Part shown: positions 16,386 to 24,616 of the stretch, in pieces
How the letters are laid out: each line of letters starts with the position of its first letter
How positions within the stretch are numbered: position 1 is the first letter of the stretch
Assembly: GCA_963794415.1 (NCBI GenBank)
Contig: CAWCDI010000001.1
Location: 620,001 to 684,000 of the forward strand
DNA: 64,000 nt
Source: CAVPTL01 sp963794415
Lineage (GTDB): Bacteria > Actinomycetota > Thermoleophilia > Gaiellales > JAICJC01
Direction of reading: 5' to 3'
Notes under the pieces: generated by a model
The model's database searches: none
The model's input: only the letters and a program-made list of their open reading frames with translations
Told to the model about the DNA's origin: nothing
Position numbers and translations under genes: made by a program

Positions 16386-16589
16386 CTAGCTGCGCTGGCC
16401 GAACCACTGGCGGCCGCGGTGATCCCAGAAGACGACCAGGTTGCGGCCGTCCTCCATCACCAGGTCGAAGTACCTCCGCCGCACCGCGCTTCCCGTCCAC
16501 CAGCCCTCGTCGACGCGCCACTCGTCGCGCACCTGCTCCACCGCGCGCCCCGAGACGGTGGCCGGGACGCCCTCATCCGTGCAGGTCAC
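16386..16589 (-). CDS. DUF6504-like small protein, SOS-linked
   Basis: 67 residues from GTG 16589. The core VEQVRDEWRVDEGWW...RRRYFDLVMEDGRNLVVFWD...RQWFGQ matches what I recall of the DUF6504 family found beside imuB/dnaE2 in actinobacteria. An ATG at 16640 is in frame but lies upstream of the SOS box, which would then sit inside the gene, so the GTG is preferred. A weak -10 (TAGGCC, 16612-16607) lies between box and start. Its own SOS box implies co-induction with dnaE2 and imuB. Role unproven; probably an accessory of the mutasome. Confidence 0.75.
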   Translation of the reverse strand: MTCTDEGVPATVSGRAVEQVRDEWRVDEGWWTGSAVRRRYFDLVMEDGRNLVVFWDHRGRQWFGQRS

Positions 16590-16617
16590 CTGGAGACGGC
16601 GGGGCAGGCCTATCTGC

Positions 16618-16631
16618 CGAACGTGTGTTCG
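16618..16631 (-). promoter_or_regulatory. SOS (LexA) box of the DUF6504-like gene
   Basis: CGAACGTGTGTTCG: perfect CGAAC/GTTCG half-sites with 4-nt spacing, 28 bp upstream of the chosen start. Confidence 0.85.
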
Positions 16632-16676
16632 CTGAGCCATGCCCGGAGACTACCGATTCGGCGGTCAGGGCGTGAA

Positions 16677-16841
16677 TCAGTCGTGCGGCGTCCTCGGCGG
16701 CGGCGGCGCGCTCTCGAGGCGCGAGCCGCACACCTCGCAGGTGAGCACCAGCCGGAGCGGCTCGCCGCCCATCGTCATCCCGACCACATGGGGCGTCACC
16801 TTGCGGCACGTCGTGCAGAGAATCATTTCGGTTTCTGACAT
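16677..16841 (-). CDS. Small zinc-ribbon protein
   Basis: 54 residues from ATG 16841, placed by a clear SD (GGAGGG) 6 nt upstream; an in-frame start at 16898 has no support. Two CxxC knuckles, ILCTTCRKVTPHVV and LTCEVCGSRLE, are spaced as in rubredoxin-like zinc ribbons. The tail is Pro-rich (SAPPPPRTPHD). Specific function unknown. It is transcribed toward the DUF6504-like gene but has its own SD, and no SOS box is seen before it. Confidence 0.7.
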   Translation of the reverse strand: MSETEMILCTTCRKVTPHVVGMTMGGEPLRLVLTCEVCGSRLESAPPPPRTPHD

Positions 16842-16931
16842 TGGCGTCCCTCCGGCAGCAGGGTCCTGCGGCTGGAAGTATGACAGCGATTGCGCCAATG
16901 CTGTTTGCGGCCCTCTCTGCCGGAAGGGCGG

Positions 16932-16937
16932 TACCCT
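16932..16937 (+). promoter_or_regulatory. -10 element of ctaA
   Basis: GGTACCCT with core TACCCT, 10 nt before ATG 16948. A GAGG lies within the short leader. Confidence 0.5.
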
Positions 16938-16947
16938 TTCCTGAGGT

Positions 16948-17922
16948 ATGGCTCACTCTGCCGACGACCTCGAACTTCCGCGCCCGGCGATCGGGCTGAC
17001 CGCCGCCCGGGGCGTGTCCTCGCGCACGTTTCTGTACGTGGCTGCGACGTCGCTCGTGCTGCTCTGGCTGGTGGTCACCACCGGCGCGCTGGTGCGGCTG
17101 ACCGCATCGGGCCTGGGCTGTCCGCACTGGCCCACGTGTGAGGCCAGCCAGCTCCTGCCGCAGGACGGCAAGCATGCGCTGATCGAGTTCTCCAACCGCG
17201 TGATCTCGGGGATCGCCATGCTCGCCACGGTGGCGGGGGCAGTCATCGCGCGCCGCACGCGCGGGCTGGACAACGCCGTGTTCGTGGCAGCGCTCCTGGC
17301 TGCGATCGGCACCGTGGCCCAGGTGCCGCTGGGCGCGCTCACCGTCGCGCTCGATCTGAACCCGCTCATGGTGATGTCGCACTTCCTGCTCGCCATGGTG
17401 GTGGTCGCCCTCTGGACGTGGGTCACCGTGCGCGCCTACCGGCTCGACCGTGGCGCTCCGGCCCTGGTGGGCGACAGGCGGATGGGGCTGCTGGCCTGGG
17501 GAGCCGCGGCCGCCTGCACCGTGCTCGTGACCACCGGGGCGTTCGTCACCGCGTCGGGTCCGCATCCGGGCAGCGAGAGCACGCCTATCGAGCGGCTCTG
17601 GAACTTCTACCGCGCCACCTGGCTGCACGTCCGCGTGGCAACCATCTTCACCGTGCTCTTCGTGATCCTGGCCGTCTGGCTCTGGCGGCGCGTGCCGCGC
17701 AGCCCCGTTGCCTGGCTGGCCGCCGGCGGCGTGGTGCTGGTCGGGTTTCAGGCCGCGGTGGGCGAGTGGCAGTACCGCCACGGCCTGCCGTGGGGCTTCG
17801 TCGCGGTGCACGTCGCGCTGGCCGCCACGATGCTGATCGCGGTGGTCGCCACCGCCAGCCTGGTGTGGGAGCCGTCAGCCGTCGAACGGGACGAGGAGGT
17901 CGCGCCCCTCCGGGACGCGTGA
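16948..17922 (+). CDS. ctaA: Heme A synthase (CtaA/Cox15 family)
   Basis: 324 residues, about eight membrane helices; oxidises the heme O methyl group to make heme A for aa3-type cytochrome oxidase. The first extracytoplasmic loop has the Cys pair GLGCPHWPTC. Heme-ligand His residues are visible in MVMSHFLLA, TWLHVRVA and AVHVALA. The first His of the usual ExxHR motif is Asn here (IEFSNR), a variant I recall from actinobacterial CtaA. The second Cys pair of Bacillus CtaA is absent. The last 48 bp overlap the convergent imuB 3' end. Confidence 0.9.
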   Translation: MAHSADDLELPRPAIGLTAARGVSSRTFLYVAATSLVLLWLVVTTGALVRLTASGLGCPHWPTCEASQLLPQDGKHALIEFSNRVISGIAMLATVAGAVIARRTRGLDNAVFVAALLAAIGTVAQVPLGALTVALDLNPLMVMSHFLLAMVVVALWTWVTVRAYRLDRGAPALVGDRRMGLLAWGAAAACTVLVTTGAFVTASGPHPGSESTPIERLWNFYRATWLHVRVATIFTVLFVILAVWLWRRVPRSPVAWLAAGGVVLVGFQAAVGEWQYRHGLPWGFVAVHVALAATMLIAVVATASLVWEPSAVERDEEVAPLRDA

Positions 17923-19071
17923 CCAGGGTGCCACCTCGACCACGTGCCACAGGCTGCCCTCGCCGACGCCTGCGCGCACCTGGCGGGCGGCCTCGGCGGC
18001 CCGCTCGCGCAGGACATCCTCCGGCGGGCTGATGAGCGAGAGCTGTCGGTCGCCGCTCTGGGCCAGGGCGGTCAGCTCGAGCTCGAGCCTGATGACCGCC
18101 GCCGGCAGCTCGATCAGCCGCGGGCAGACGGCATCGCGAAGCCGGCGCGGGTCGGCGGTGGCCTCGCGCAGGGCGATGGGCCGGCGCCATGAGCCCCCGG
18201 CCGCCAGCCGGGCGCAGACGGTGATGGAGCGCGGCGGCCGCCCGCGCCGGCCGGGATGGGCCAGCAGCCGGTCGACCAGCACGGCGACGGCGCCGCGCAG
18301 CGTGAGCTCGTCGCCGATGGGGTCGGGAAAGTCGATTGCCTCGGAGAGCGGCTCGGGCGGCGTGCGCGAGATCACGTAGGCCTCGTCCTCGCCCCTGGCC
18401 AGGCGCCACGCCTCGATCCCCGGCCGGCCGAAGCGGTCGGCCACCGCAGGCAGCGGCAGGCTGGCCAGATCGCCCGCTGTCACGATGCCGAGCGCGGTCA
18501 GCTGCGCGCAGAGCTTCGGCTCGAGCACCAGCTGGCCGATCGCAAGCGGGGCGAGGAAGCCGGCCGCCGCGCCCGACTCGACCGAGAACGGCCGGTGCGG
18601 GCGGGCCTTGCCGGCCGCGGCCCGGGCGATGAACCGGCCCGGCCCTGCGCCCACCCGGCCACCGGCCGGAAGCACGCCGGAGACAGCGTGCAGCAGCCGC
18701 AGGGTGCCGCGGTGAAGGCGGGTGAGGCCGTCGGCGGCAAAGAGCGCGGCACCCTGCCCGATGGGCTCGACCGCAGCGCCCAGCTGCTCGAGCTTGCACA
18801 GGAGCTGCTCGTCGGCGGCCGCCACGGCGCCTGGATCGGGCGTGACCAGCTGCAGCGCGGGGCAGCGGGCGACCGCCTCGCCGATCCGCATCCCGGCCGC
18901 AACGCCGTGCGCGGCCGCGGATGCGTTTGCCTCGCCGATGACGGCCGGGCCCCCCGGCTCCGGCCCCAGCGCAAGCGGGTGATCGGGCAGACGGCCCTCG
19001 TATCCGGCCGCCACCCGCAGCGCGAAGCGGGGGACGGAGACACAGACGATTGTGGTGTGATCGCGGGCCAT
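17875..19071 (-). CDS. imuB: ImuB-like Y-family polymerase homolog
   Basis: 398 residues; the catalytically inactive Y-family relative that bridges DnaE2 to the beta clamp in the SOS mutasome. Recognisable segments are VCVSVPRFALRV, GVAAGMRIGEAVARCP and EPIGQGAALFAADGLTRL (palm), GIVTAGDLASLPLPAVADRFG (thumb helix-hairpin-helix), then a little-finger region. Acidic catalytic residues of active Y polymerases are not evident in the palm, as expected for ImuB. ATG 19071 lies 20 bp below an SOS box. The gene is separated from dnaE2 by ctaA and small genes. Confidence 0.88.
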   Translation of the reverse strand: MARDHTTIVCVSVPRFALRVAAGYEGRLPDHPLALGPEPGGPAVIGEANASAAAHGVAAGMRIGEAVARCPALQLVTPDPGAVAAADEQLLCKLEQLGAAVEPIGQGAALFAADGLTRLHRGTLRLLHAVSGVLPAGGRVGAGPGRFIARAAAGKARPHRPFSVESGAAAGFLAPLAIGQLVLEPKLCAQLTALGIVTAGDLASLPLPAVADRFGRPGIEAWRLARGEDEAYVISRTPPEPLSEAIDFPDPIGDELTLRGAVAVLVDRLLAHPGRRGRPPRSITVCARLAAGGSWRRPIALREATADPRRLRDAVCPRLIELPAAVIRLELELTALAQSGDRQLSLISPPEDVLRERAAEAARQVRAGVGEGSLWHVVEVAPWSRVPEGRDLLVPFDG

Positions 19072-19083
19072 CGAGGACTCACC

Positions 19084-19089
19084 ACACTA
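19084..19089 (-). promoter_or_regulatory. -10 element of imuB
   Basis: TAGTGT on the minus strand, adjoining the SOS box and 12 nt before ATG 19071, so LexA bound at the box would occlude it. Confidence 0.5.
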
Positions 19090-19090
19090 T

Positions 19091-19104
19091 CGAACATGTG
19101 TTCG
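19091..19104 (-). promoter_or_regulatory. SOS (LexA) box of imuB
   Basis: CGAACATGTGTTCG, a perfect palindromic LexA operator and the best of the three in the window. Confidence 0.92.
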
Positions 19105-19118
19105 GTCGTCAAGGTGGA

Positions 19119-19712
19119 TCACATCGACGGGCGAAGCCGGCGGCGCAGCTCGTACGCAGCCACCAAAACCACCACGGCGGCGACCAGCGCGATCGCCACA
19201 TCGACGCCCAGGAACCTCGAGATCGCGTCCACCGAGCCTGCGAACACGTAGCCGAGGAGCGTCAGGATCGTCGTCCAGATGATCGCTCCCGCCACGTTCC
19301 AGAACGTGAAGGTGCGAAGGGGCATGCCGCTCGCGCCGGCCATCCAGAACGTGGGGATGCGGACGCCCGGCACGAACCGGACGAAGACGAGCGTCTTGCC
19401 GCCGTGCCGCGCGAAGAACGCGGCCACCCGGTCGATGTGCACCTGCTTCACGAGATGGTGCCGCACGCCCCAGTCGATGAGCGGCCGGCCCCCGTGCACG
19501 CCGATCAGCCAGCCGAGCGTGCCGCCGATCACCGCCGCCGCCATGCCGATGCCGATCACCAGGCCGAGGCTGAGGTGGCCGAGGTTGGCGGTCGCCCCGC
19601 CCGCGAGGAGGATGGTCTCAGCCGGGAACGGGATGCCCACCGGCTCGAGCATCACCGGGAAGAACACCGCGTAGTAGCCGTAGCGGGAGAACCACTCGAG
19701 AACAGTGTTCAC
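19119..19712 (-). CDS. DedA-family membrane protein
   Basis: 197 residues, multi-pass inner-membrane protein of the DedA/SNARE-associated family, linked to lipid flipping and membrane homeostasis. Motifs: EPVGIPFPAETILLAGG near the N-terminus and GGKTLVFVRFVPGVR plus PTFWMAGASGMP in the central re-entrant region. A basic tail (RRRLRPSM) closes it. The GTG start overlaps the upstream gene's stop (GTGA), so the two are co-translated. Specific substrate not predictable. Confidence 0.88.
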   Translation of the reverse strand: MNTVLEWFSRYGYYAVFFPVMLEPVGIPFPAETILLAGGATANLGHLSLGLVIGIGMAAAVIGGTLGWLIGVHGGRPLIDWGVRHHLVKQVHIDRVAAFFARHGGKTLVFVRFVPGVRIPTFWMAGASGMPLRTFTFWNVAGAIIWTTILTLLGYVFAGSVDAISRFLGVDVAIALVAAVVVLVAAYELRRRLRPSM

Positions 19713-20056
19713 AGATCGCTGTCGGGATCGATCGTCCGCAGGTAGATGCGGCGGGCGACCAGCGTCGGCAGCGCGCGCTCGGCAGCTCGGGTGAACTCCC
19801 GCTCGTAGCGGCGGCGATCCCGGGCCGCCATCGTCTCGGCGTAGTGGTCGCGCAGAGCCAGGAGCTGGTCCTCGGCCTCCTCGACCATGTCCATGTAGTC
19901 GCCGTAGCGCTCCTCGGACTCGGCAGCGCCGGAGCGGCGGTACAGGCGCTCGGCGGCGGCGAGCCGCTCGAGCAGGTCGTGGTGCTCGCGCTCGAACAGG
20001 TTGATCTGGACCTGGATCAGGTCGGAGAACCGCTGCTGCCTCCGGAAGAATCGCAC
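19709..20056 (-). CDS. Hypothetical charged helical protein
   Basis: 115 residues, strongly charged and probably almost all alpha-helical (FEREHHDLLERLAAAERLYR, MDMVEEAEDQLLALRDHY). No named domain recognised. GTG 20056 has a leaderless-type -10 6 nt upstream, and the stop overlaps the DedA start. Context suggests a membrane-associated partner of the DedA protein, but this is inference. Confidence 0.7.
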   Translation of the reverse strand: MRFFRRQQRFSDLIQVQINLFEREHHDLLERLAAAERLYRRSGAAESEERYGDYMDMVEEAEDQLLALRDHYAETMAARDRRRYEREFTRAAERALPTLVARRIYLRTIDPDSDL

Positions 20057-20062
20057 CCTTTG

Positions 20063-20068
20063 ATTCTA
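20063..20068 (-). promoter_or_regulatory. -10 element of the 19709-20056 gene (leaderless)
   Basis: TAGAAT on the minus strand, 6 nt before GTG 20056; back-to-back with the plus-strand promoter at 20089. Confidence 0.6.
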
Positions 20069-20088
20069 CCGCCGGACGTGACGTGGTC

Positions 20089-20094
20089 TACGCT
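20089..20094 (+). promoter_or_regulatory. -10 element of the EEP-family gene
   Basis: TACGCT 11 nt before ATG 20106; no SD in between. Confidence 0.45.
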
Positions 20095-20105
20095 TGGCGG
20101 CGCGG

Positions 20106-20909
20106 ATGACCGACCCCTTGCTGGTACGCACCTGGAATATCGCCCACGGCCGTGACGTGCCACCGGGCCCCAGGTACGGCCACGCCCGCCGCAAGCTCCT
20201 CGACGAGATGGTGCCGCTCATGATCGAGGGCGGGCCCCAGGTGGTGATGCTCCAGGAGGTGCCGGTGTGGGCCGGTCAGTTCCTGCGCGAGCACACCGGC
20301 ATGGGCGTGACGCTCGCCCACAGCTACGGGGCCCACGTCCCGTTCGTGCACGTGCCGCTGCCGCTGGCGGTGGGCGAGTGGCTGGGAAACGCGCTGCCCG
20401 ACCTCGTGAAGACCCAGTTCGAGGGCCAGGCCCAGGCGCTCCTCTACGGCCCCGAGCTGATCCTGGTCTCGGCCCGCCGCGTGCCCGTCAACACCCCGCT
20501 GCACTTCCGCGGCGAGCCGCGCATCGCCCAGCTCGTGCGGCTGCGCCACCGCCGCAGCGGAGCCGAGTTCGTGGTGGGTAACCTGCATGTGGATGCCCAC
20601 GACCCCGACCCCCAGATCGAAGCTGCCAGCTGGGCGCTCGAGCAGTACGCGCGGGGGGCGCCGATGGTGCTAGGCGGAGATCTGAACGTGCGCGCCGGAT
20701 CCACGGCGCTTCGCCGCCTGCGGGCGCGAGGCTGGCTCGAGAAGCCGGTGGCCGAGGGCGTTGACCATCTCTACGTGCGCGGGATGACCATGGAGGGCGC
20801 GGTCAAGCGCTGGCCGCCCGGCCGGCGAGACCTCGCACAAGCCGGCGGGCTGCCCCTGCGGCTGTCCGATCACAGTCCAGTGGAAGTGGTGGTGAAGTTC
20901 GATGCATGA
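20106..20909 (+). CDS. Endonuclease/exonuclease/phosphatase (EEP) family protein
   Basis: 267 residues of the EEP metal-dependent phosphoesterase superfamily. The order of motifs is typical: RTWNIAHG at the N-terminus, VVMLQEVP (catalytic Glu), VVGNLHVDAH, VLGGDLNVR (Asp/Asn) and a C-terminal SDHSPV (catalytic His). Substrate (DNA, inositol phosphate or lipid) cannot be told from sequence. No signal peptide, so probably cytoplasmic. It overlaps the next gene by 8 bp. Confidence 0.85.
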   Translation: MTDPLLVRTWNIAHGRDVPPGPRYGHARRKLLDEMVPLMIEGGPQVVMLQEVPVWAGQFLREHTGMGVTLAHSYGAHVPFVHVPLPLAVGEWLGNALPDLVKTQFEGQAQALLYGPELILVSARRVPVNTPLHFRGEPRIAQLVRLRHRRSGAEFVVGNLHVDAHDPDPQIEAASWALEQYARGAPMVLGGDLNVRAGSTALRRLRARGWLEKPVAEGVDHLYVRGMTMEGAVKRWPPGRRDLAQAGGLPLRLSDHSPVEVVVKFDA

Positions 20910-21993
20910 GCAGCTGCCCTCGCTCGAGGGAGTCGCCTTCCTCAACTCCGGCACCTGCGGCCCGATGCCGCAGGCCGCACTCGATGCGATCCAGGCCGAG
21001 GCCGGCTACATGATTGCGACGCCGCGCATCGGCAAGTCCGCCTTCGAGCATGTGTTCGAGGTACGCACCCGCGCGCGGGCCGCGGCGGCGCGGTCGGTGG
21101 GTGCGAAGGACGACGAGGTGGCGCTCACCAACTCCACCTCTCAGGGCGTCGCGACCATCGTGGCGGCGCTCGACTGGAAGGCCGGCGACCGGGTGGTCAC
21201 CACCACCGAGGAGCATCCGGGCATCACGATCCCGCTTGCGGTCGCGACGTCCCGGTACGGCATCGACGTGCACGCCGTCGCCCCGGCCGACGTGGTCGCC
21301 GCGATCACGCCCGGGACGAAGCTGGTCGCGCTCTCCCACGTGCTCTGGACGACGGGCACGGAGCTCGACCTGCCGGCGATCGCCGAGGCCGCCCACGCCG
21401 TGGGCGCCCAGCTTCTGGTTGACGGCGCCCAGTCGGTAGGGAACATCGCCGTCGACGTGCACGCCTCTGGAGCCGACTTCTACGCGTTCTCGGGCCAGAA
21501 GTGGCTGCTCGGGCCGATGGGGTCGGGCGGCCTCTGGGTGAATCCCGCGGTGCTGGATGGGCTGCACCCGCCGATGCCCGGCTACCTCTCGGTCGAGCAC
21601 GACGACTCGGGCGACTACGTCCCGGGGGCGCCGCGGTTCGACGCCGGCATGATCGACTCGGTCACGCTGGCCGGTTTTGCCGCGGCCGTGGAATGGGTCG
21701 AGTCGCTGCCCGGCGGCAGGGCGAGGTGGACGGCTGACGCCGCGGCGAACACCGCCGCTGCCCGCGAGGCGCTCGCGGGGGCCGACGGGCTGGATGCCGC
21801 CGGCGGCGACAGCGGGCTGATCGCGATCGGCGGCGAGCTGATCACCGATCCCGAGGCGCAGGTGGCCGCCCTGGCCGAGCGCGGGGTGCTGGTGCGCACG
21901 ATCCCCGGCACGCCGTACGTGCGCATGTCGGTGGGCGCATGGACGACGCCTGCCGACATCGAGGCCTTCATCACCGGGATCAAGGCGAGCTGA
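20902..21993 (+). CDS. Class V aminotransferase / cysteine desulfurase-like enzyme
   Basis: 363 residues, fold-type I PLP enzyme. FLNSGTCGPMP at the N-terminus, TNSTSQGV, LSHVLWTTGTELDL, the cofactor Asp in LLVDGAQSVG, and the Schiff-base Lys in FSGQKWLLGPMGSG. Related proteins act as cysteine desulfurases, isopenicillin-N-epimerase-like enzymes or selenocysteine lyases. No active-site Cys loop typical of IscS/SufS is evident and no sulfur-transfer genes adjoin, so the reaction is left open. Confidence 0.85.
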   Translation: MHEQLPSLEGVAFLNSGTCGPMPQAALDAIQAEAGYMIATPRIGKSAFEHVFEVRTRARAAAARSVGAKDDEVALTNSTSQGVATIVAALDWKAGDRVVTTTEEHPGITIPLAVATSRYGIDVHAVAPADVVAAITPGTKLVALSHVLWTTGTELDLPAIAEAAHAVGAQLLVDGAQSVGNIAVDVHASGADFYAFSGQKWLLGPMGSGGLWVNPAVLDGLHPPMPGYLSVEHDDSGDYVPGAPRFDAGMIDSVTLAGFAAAVEWVESLPGGRARWTADAAANTAAAREALAGADGLDAAGGDSGLIAIGGELITDPEAQVAALAERGVLVRTIPGTPYVRMSVGAWTTPADIEAFITGIKAS

Positions 21994-21994
21994 C

Positions 21995-23266
21995 ATGGCT
22001 GGCGGCCCCGAGCAGGTGCCGGTGCTGCACCTCTCGCTGGTCGCCGGAGGACAGCTCGAGGATCCCACGGGTGAGCGCCTGGGCAAGGTCGGTGACGTGA
22101 TCGTGCGGCTGGACGGCGACTACCCGCCGGTGAGCGGCGTGCTTGCAACCGTGGCGGGGCGGGCGGTGTTCGTGCCCGCGGCGATGATCGCGCGGATCGA
22201 GAGCGGCCGCGTGACGCTCAGCGCCGCCAGGCTCGACCTGCAGCACTTCGAGCGCCGCCCCCAGGAGGTGCTCCTCAAGAAGGACGTGCTGGATCGCCAG
22301 CTGATCAACGTCACGGGCGCGCGGCTGGTGCGCACCAACGACATCGCCCTCGCGCGGATCGAGGGCTGGTACCGCGTCGTGGGGGTCGACACGTCGCTGC
22401 GCGGCCTGATGCGGCGGCTGCTGCCGCGGCGCCTGGCCGAGCGGATCGCGCCCGGCGCCTTCCTGGACTGGGCCTCGGTCGAGCCGTTCACGGGCCACGT
22501 GCCGACCGTGCGGCTGCGGGTGCCGCACCCCAAGCTGGCGCGGCTGCATCCGGCCCAGCTGGCCGATCTGGTCGAGGCGGCGTCGCATAGCGAGGGTGAG
22601 GAGATCCTCCGCGCCGTGGCGGCCGACGGCCGGCTGGAGGCGAGCGTCTACGAGGAGCTCGATGCCCAGCATCAGGCCGAGTTCCTGGACGAGCGCACCG
22701 ATCAGGAGGTCGCCGGGCTCCTTGCGCAGATGGAGTCGGACGACGCCGTGGATCTGCTCGGCGAGCTCGAGGAGCGCCGGCGCGCGCCGGTCGTGGAGCT
22801 CCTGCCCGCAGTGCAGCGCCGCCGCGTCCGCGCGCTGGTGGGCTACGACCCTGCAACGGCGGGCGGGCTGATGAGCCCCGGGTTCATCTGCCTGCACCTC
22901 ACCGCCACGCGCGAGGAGGTGCTCGAGCGGGTGCGTCGGAGCAAGGTCGACCCGGGCTCCCTGACGTCGATCTACGGGATGAACCCCGACCGGCGCCTGC
23001 GCATGGCGATCGCCCTGGCCGACGTGGTGCGCGCCCCCGAGGGCAGCACGCTGGGCGACATGGAGGCGGGGAGCGCGCCGCGGTCGCTCAGCGTCGATAC
23101 CGGGGTGGAGGAGATCGCGCGGATGATGACCGACTACGACCTGACCGTCGCGCCGGTCATCGACGAGCACGAGGCGGTGGTGGGGGTGATCACGGTGGAC
23201 GACGTGCTCGAGTTGATGCTGCCGCGCGGCTGGCGGCGGCGCTTCGACCTGCTGGGAGCGGAGTGA
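21995..23266 (+). CDS. PRC-barrel / MgtE_N / CBS-pair protein
   Basis: 423 residues without transmembrane segments. Residues 1-130 look like two PRC-barrel units (GERLGKVGDVIVRLDG; GARLVRTNDIALARIEG). Residues about 180-290 match the MgtE N-terminal superhelical domain (HPAQLADLVEAA, MESDDAVDLLGEL, YDPATAGGLMS). A CBS pair follows (LSVDTGVEEIARMMTDYDLTVAPV; GVITVDDVLELML). This is the cytosolic Mg-sensing half of MgtE without its channel. It directly precedes an NRAMP-like permease, so I infer it gates or regulates that transporter. Confidence 0.85.
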   Translation: MAGGPEQVPVLHLSLVAGGQLEDPTGERLGKVGDVIVRLDGDYPPVSGVLATVAGRAVFVPAAMIARIESGRVTLSAARLDLQHFERRPQEVLLKKDVLDRQLINVTGARLVRTNDIALARIEGWYRVVGVDTSLRGLMRRLLPRRLAERIAPGAFLDWASVEPFTGHVPTVRLRVPHPKLARLHPAQLADLVEAASHSEGEEILRAVAADGRLEASVYEELDAQHQAEFLDERTDQEVAGLLAQMESDDAVDLLGELEERRRAPVVELLPAVQRRRVRALVGYDPATAGGLMSPGFICLHLTATREEVLERVRRSKVDPGSLTSIYGMNPDRRLRMAIALADVVRAPEGSTLGDMEAGSAPRSLSVDTGVEEIARMMTDYDLTVAPVIDEHEAVVGVITVDDVLELMLPRGWRRRFDLLGAE

Positions 23267-23272
23267 TGAGCG

Positions 23273-24586
23273 ATGCCGGGCCGAGTACACGCGGCCCGCG
23301 GCTTGGGCCGCCGGCTGATCTCCGGCGTCCGGCCGCGCAGGCCCCGTAAGCAGCGCTTCGGGCGGGTGGCCGTGCTCATCGGCTTCCTCGGCCCCGGCCT
23401 GATCGCAGCCAACGCCGGGAACGACGCCGGCGGCATCGCGACCTACTCGGCGGTGGGGGCGCGCTACGGCGACGATCTGCTGTGGATGATGGTCGTGATC
23501 ACCGCGTCGCTGATCGTCGTGCAGGAGATGGCCGCGCGGATGGGCGCGGTGACGGGCAAGGGGCTGGCCGAGCTGATCCGCGAGCAGTACGGCGTGCGGT
23601 GGTCGATGTTCGCCACGGCGTGCGTGCTGGTCGCGAACGTGGGCATCTGCATCTCGGAGTTCATCGGCATCGGCGCGGCGTTCGGGCTCGCCGGGGTGCC
23701 CGAGCAGATCGTCGGTCCCGATCGCGGCGGCCGGAGTGTGGCTGCTGCTGGTGCGCGGCTCGTACAAGATGGCGGAGCGGATCTTCGTGCTCATGACGAT
23801 CCCGTTCTTCGCCTACCCGATCGCCGCGATCCTCGCGCGGCCCGCGTGGGTCTCGGTGGGCCGCGCGGTGGTGGTGCCGCACGTGCCGCTCTCGAAGTCC
23901 TACCTGCTCCTGGTGATCGCCACTGCCGGCACCACGATCACGCCCTTCATGCAGCTCTACCTGCAGTCGGCGGTCGTCGAGCGCGGCGTCGGCGTGGACG
24001 ACCTCCCGGCCGAGCGGGCGGAGGTGGTGGTGGGTCGGTGTTCGCAAACCTCGTGGCGTGCTTCATCATGATCGCGACCGCTGCCACGCTCTACCTGCAC
24101 GGCCAGCACACGATCTCGACTGCCGCGCAGGCGGCAAAGGCCCTGGAGCCGTTCGCCGGGCCGTATGCCGAGCTCCTGTTCGGCGTGGGGCTGCTCGGGG
24201 CGAGCCTGCTGGCGGCAGCGATCCTCCCGGTGACTGCGGCGTACGTGATCTCGGAGACGTTCGGCTTCGAGAAGGGCATCAGCCGGCGGGCGCACGAGGC
24301 GCCGGTGTTCGTGTGGGTGATCACGGTGCTGATCGCGCTGGGCGCGCTCGTGGCGGTGATCCCCGGGCTGCCGGTGATCGAGCTGCTGGTCGGGGTGCAG
24401 GTGGTCAACGGCGCGCTGCTCCCGGTGCTCCTGGTGTTCATGTGGAAGCTCGCAAACGACGCGGAGCTGATGGGCGCCTACCGCAACGGCCCGGCCTTCA
24501 ACCTCGTCGCGGGCGTGACGGTGATCGCGACATCGACGCTCTCGCTGCTGCTGGTGGCGGTGACGGTGGGCGGACCGCTGCTGTGA
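23273..24586 (+). pseudogene. NRAMP-family divalent metal permease with two frameshifts
   Basis: An SLC11/NRAMP-like permease (TM1 segment GPGLIAANAGNDAGGIATYS). Homology continues in this frame to VPEQIV, moves to another frame at about 23714 (one extra G in GTCGGTCCC) and returns at about 24034 (one base missing in GTGGGTCGG). In between, residues 148-254 of the open frame are meaningless Arg/Gly/Pro-rich sequence. The shifted frame (VWLLLVRGSYKMAERIFVL ... GTTITPFMQLYLQSAVV) is clearly NRAMP. The two errors cancel, so the frame stays open. Either sequencing/assembly errors or a decayed gene. Metal-site residues differ from classical NRAMP. Confidence 0.75.
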
Positions 24587-24590
24587 CTAC

Positions 24591-24616
24591 CCGGTGCCAG
24601 GCGCCGGCGATTCACC
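24591..24616. repeat. 26-bp dispersed palindromic repeat, copy A
   Basis: CCGGTGCC-A-GGCGCCGG (one mismatch from a perfect palindrome), followed by an ATTCACC tail. It begins 4 bp after the permease stop and supplies the TGA stop (24612-24614, minus strand) of the convergent HD gene. It matches the copy at 49009-49034 in 24 of 26 positions. Confidence 0.75.

Noticed and set aside
21045..21060. SOS-box-like sequence CGAGCATGTGTTCG
   Set aside because: One half-site is imperfect (GAGC for GAAC) and it lies inside the class V aminotransferase gene, away from any promoter.
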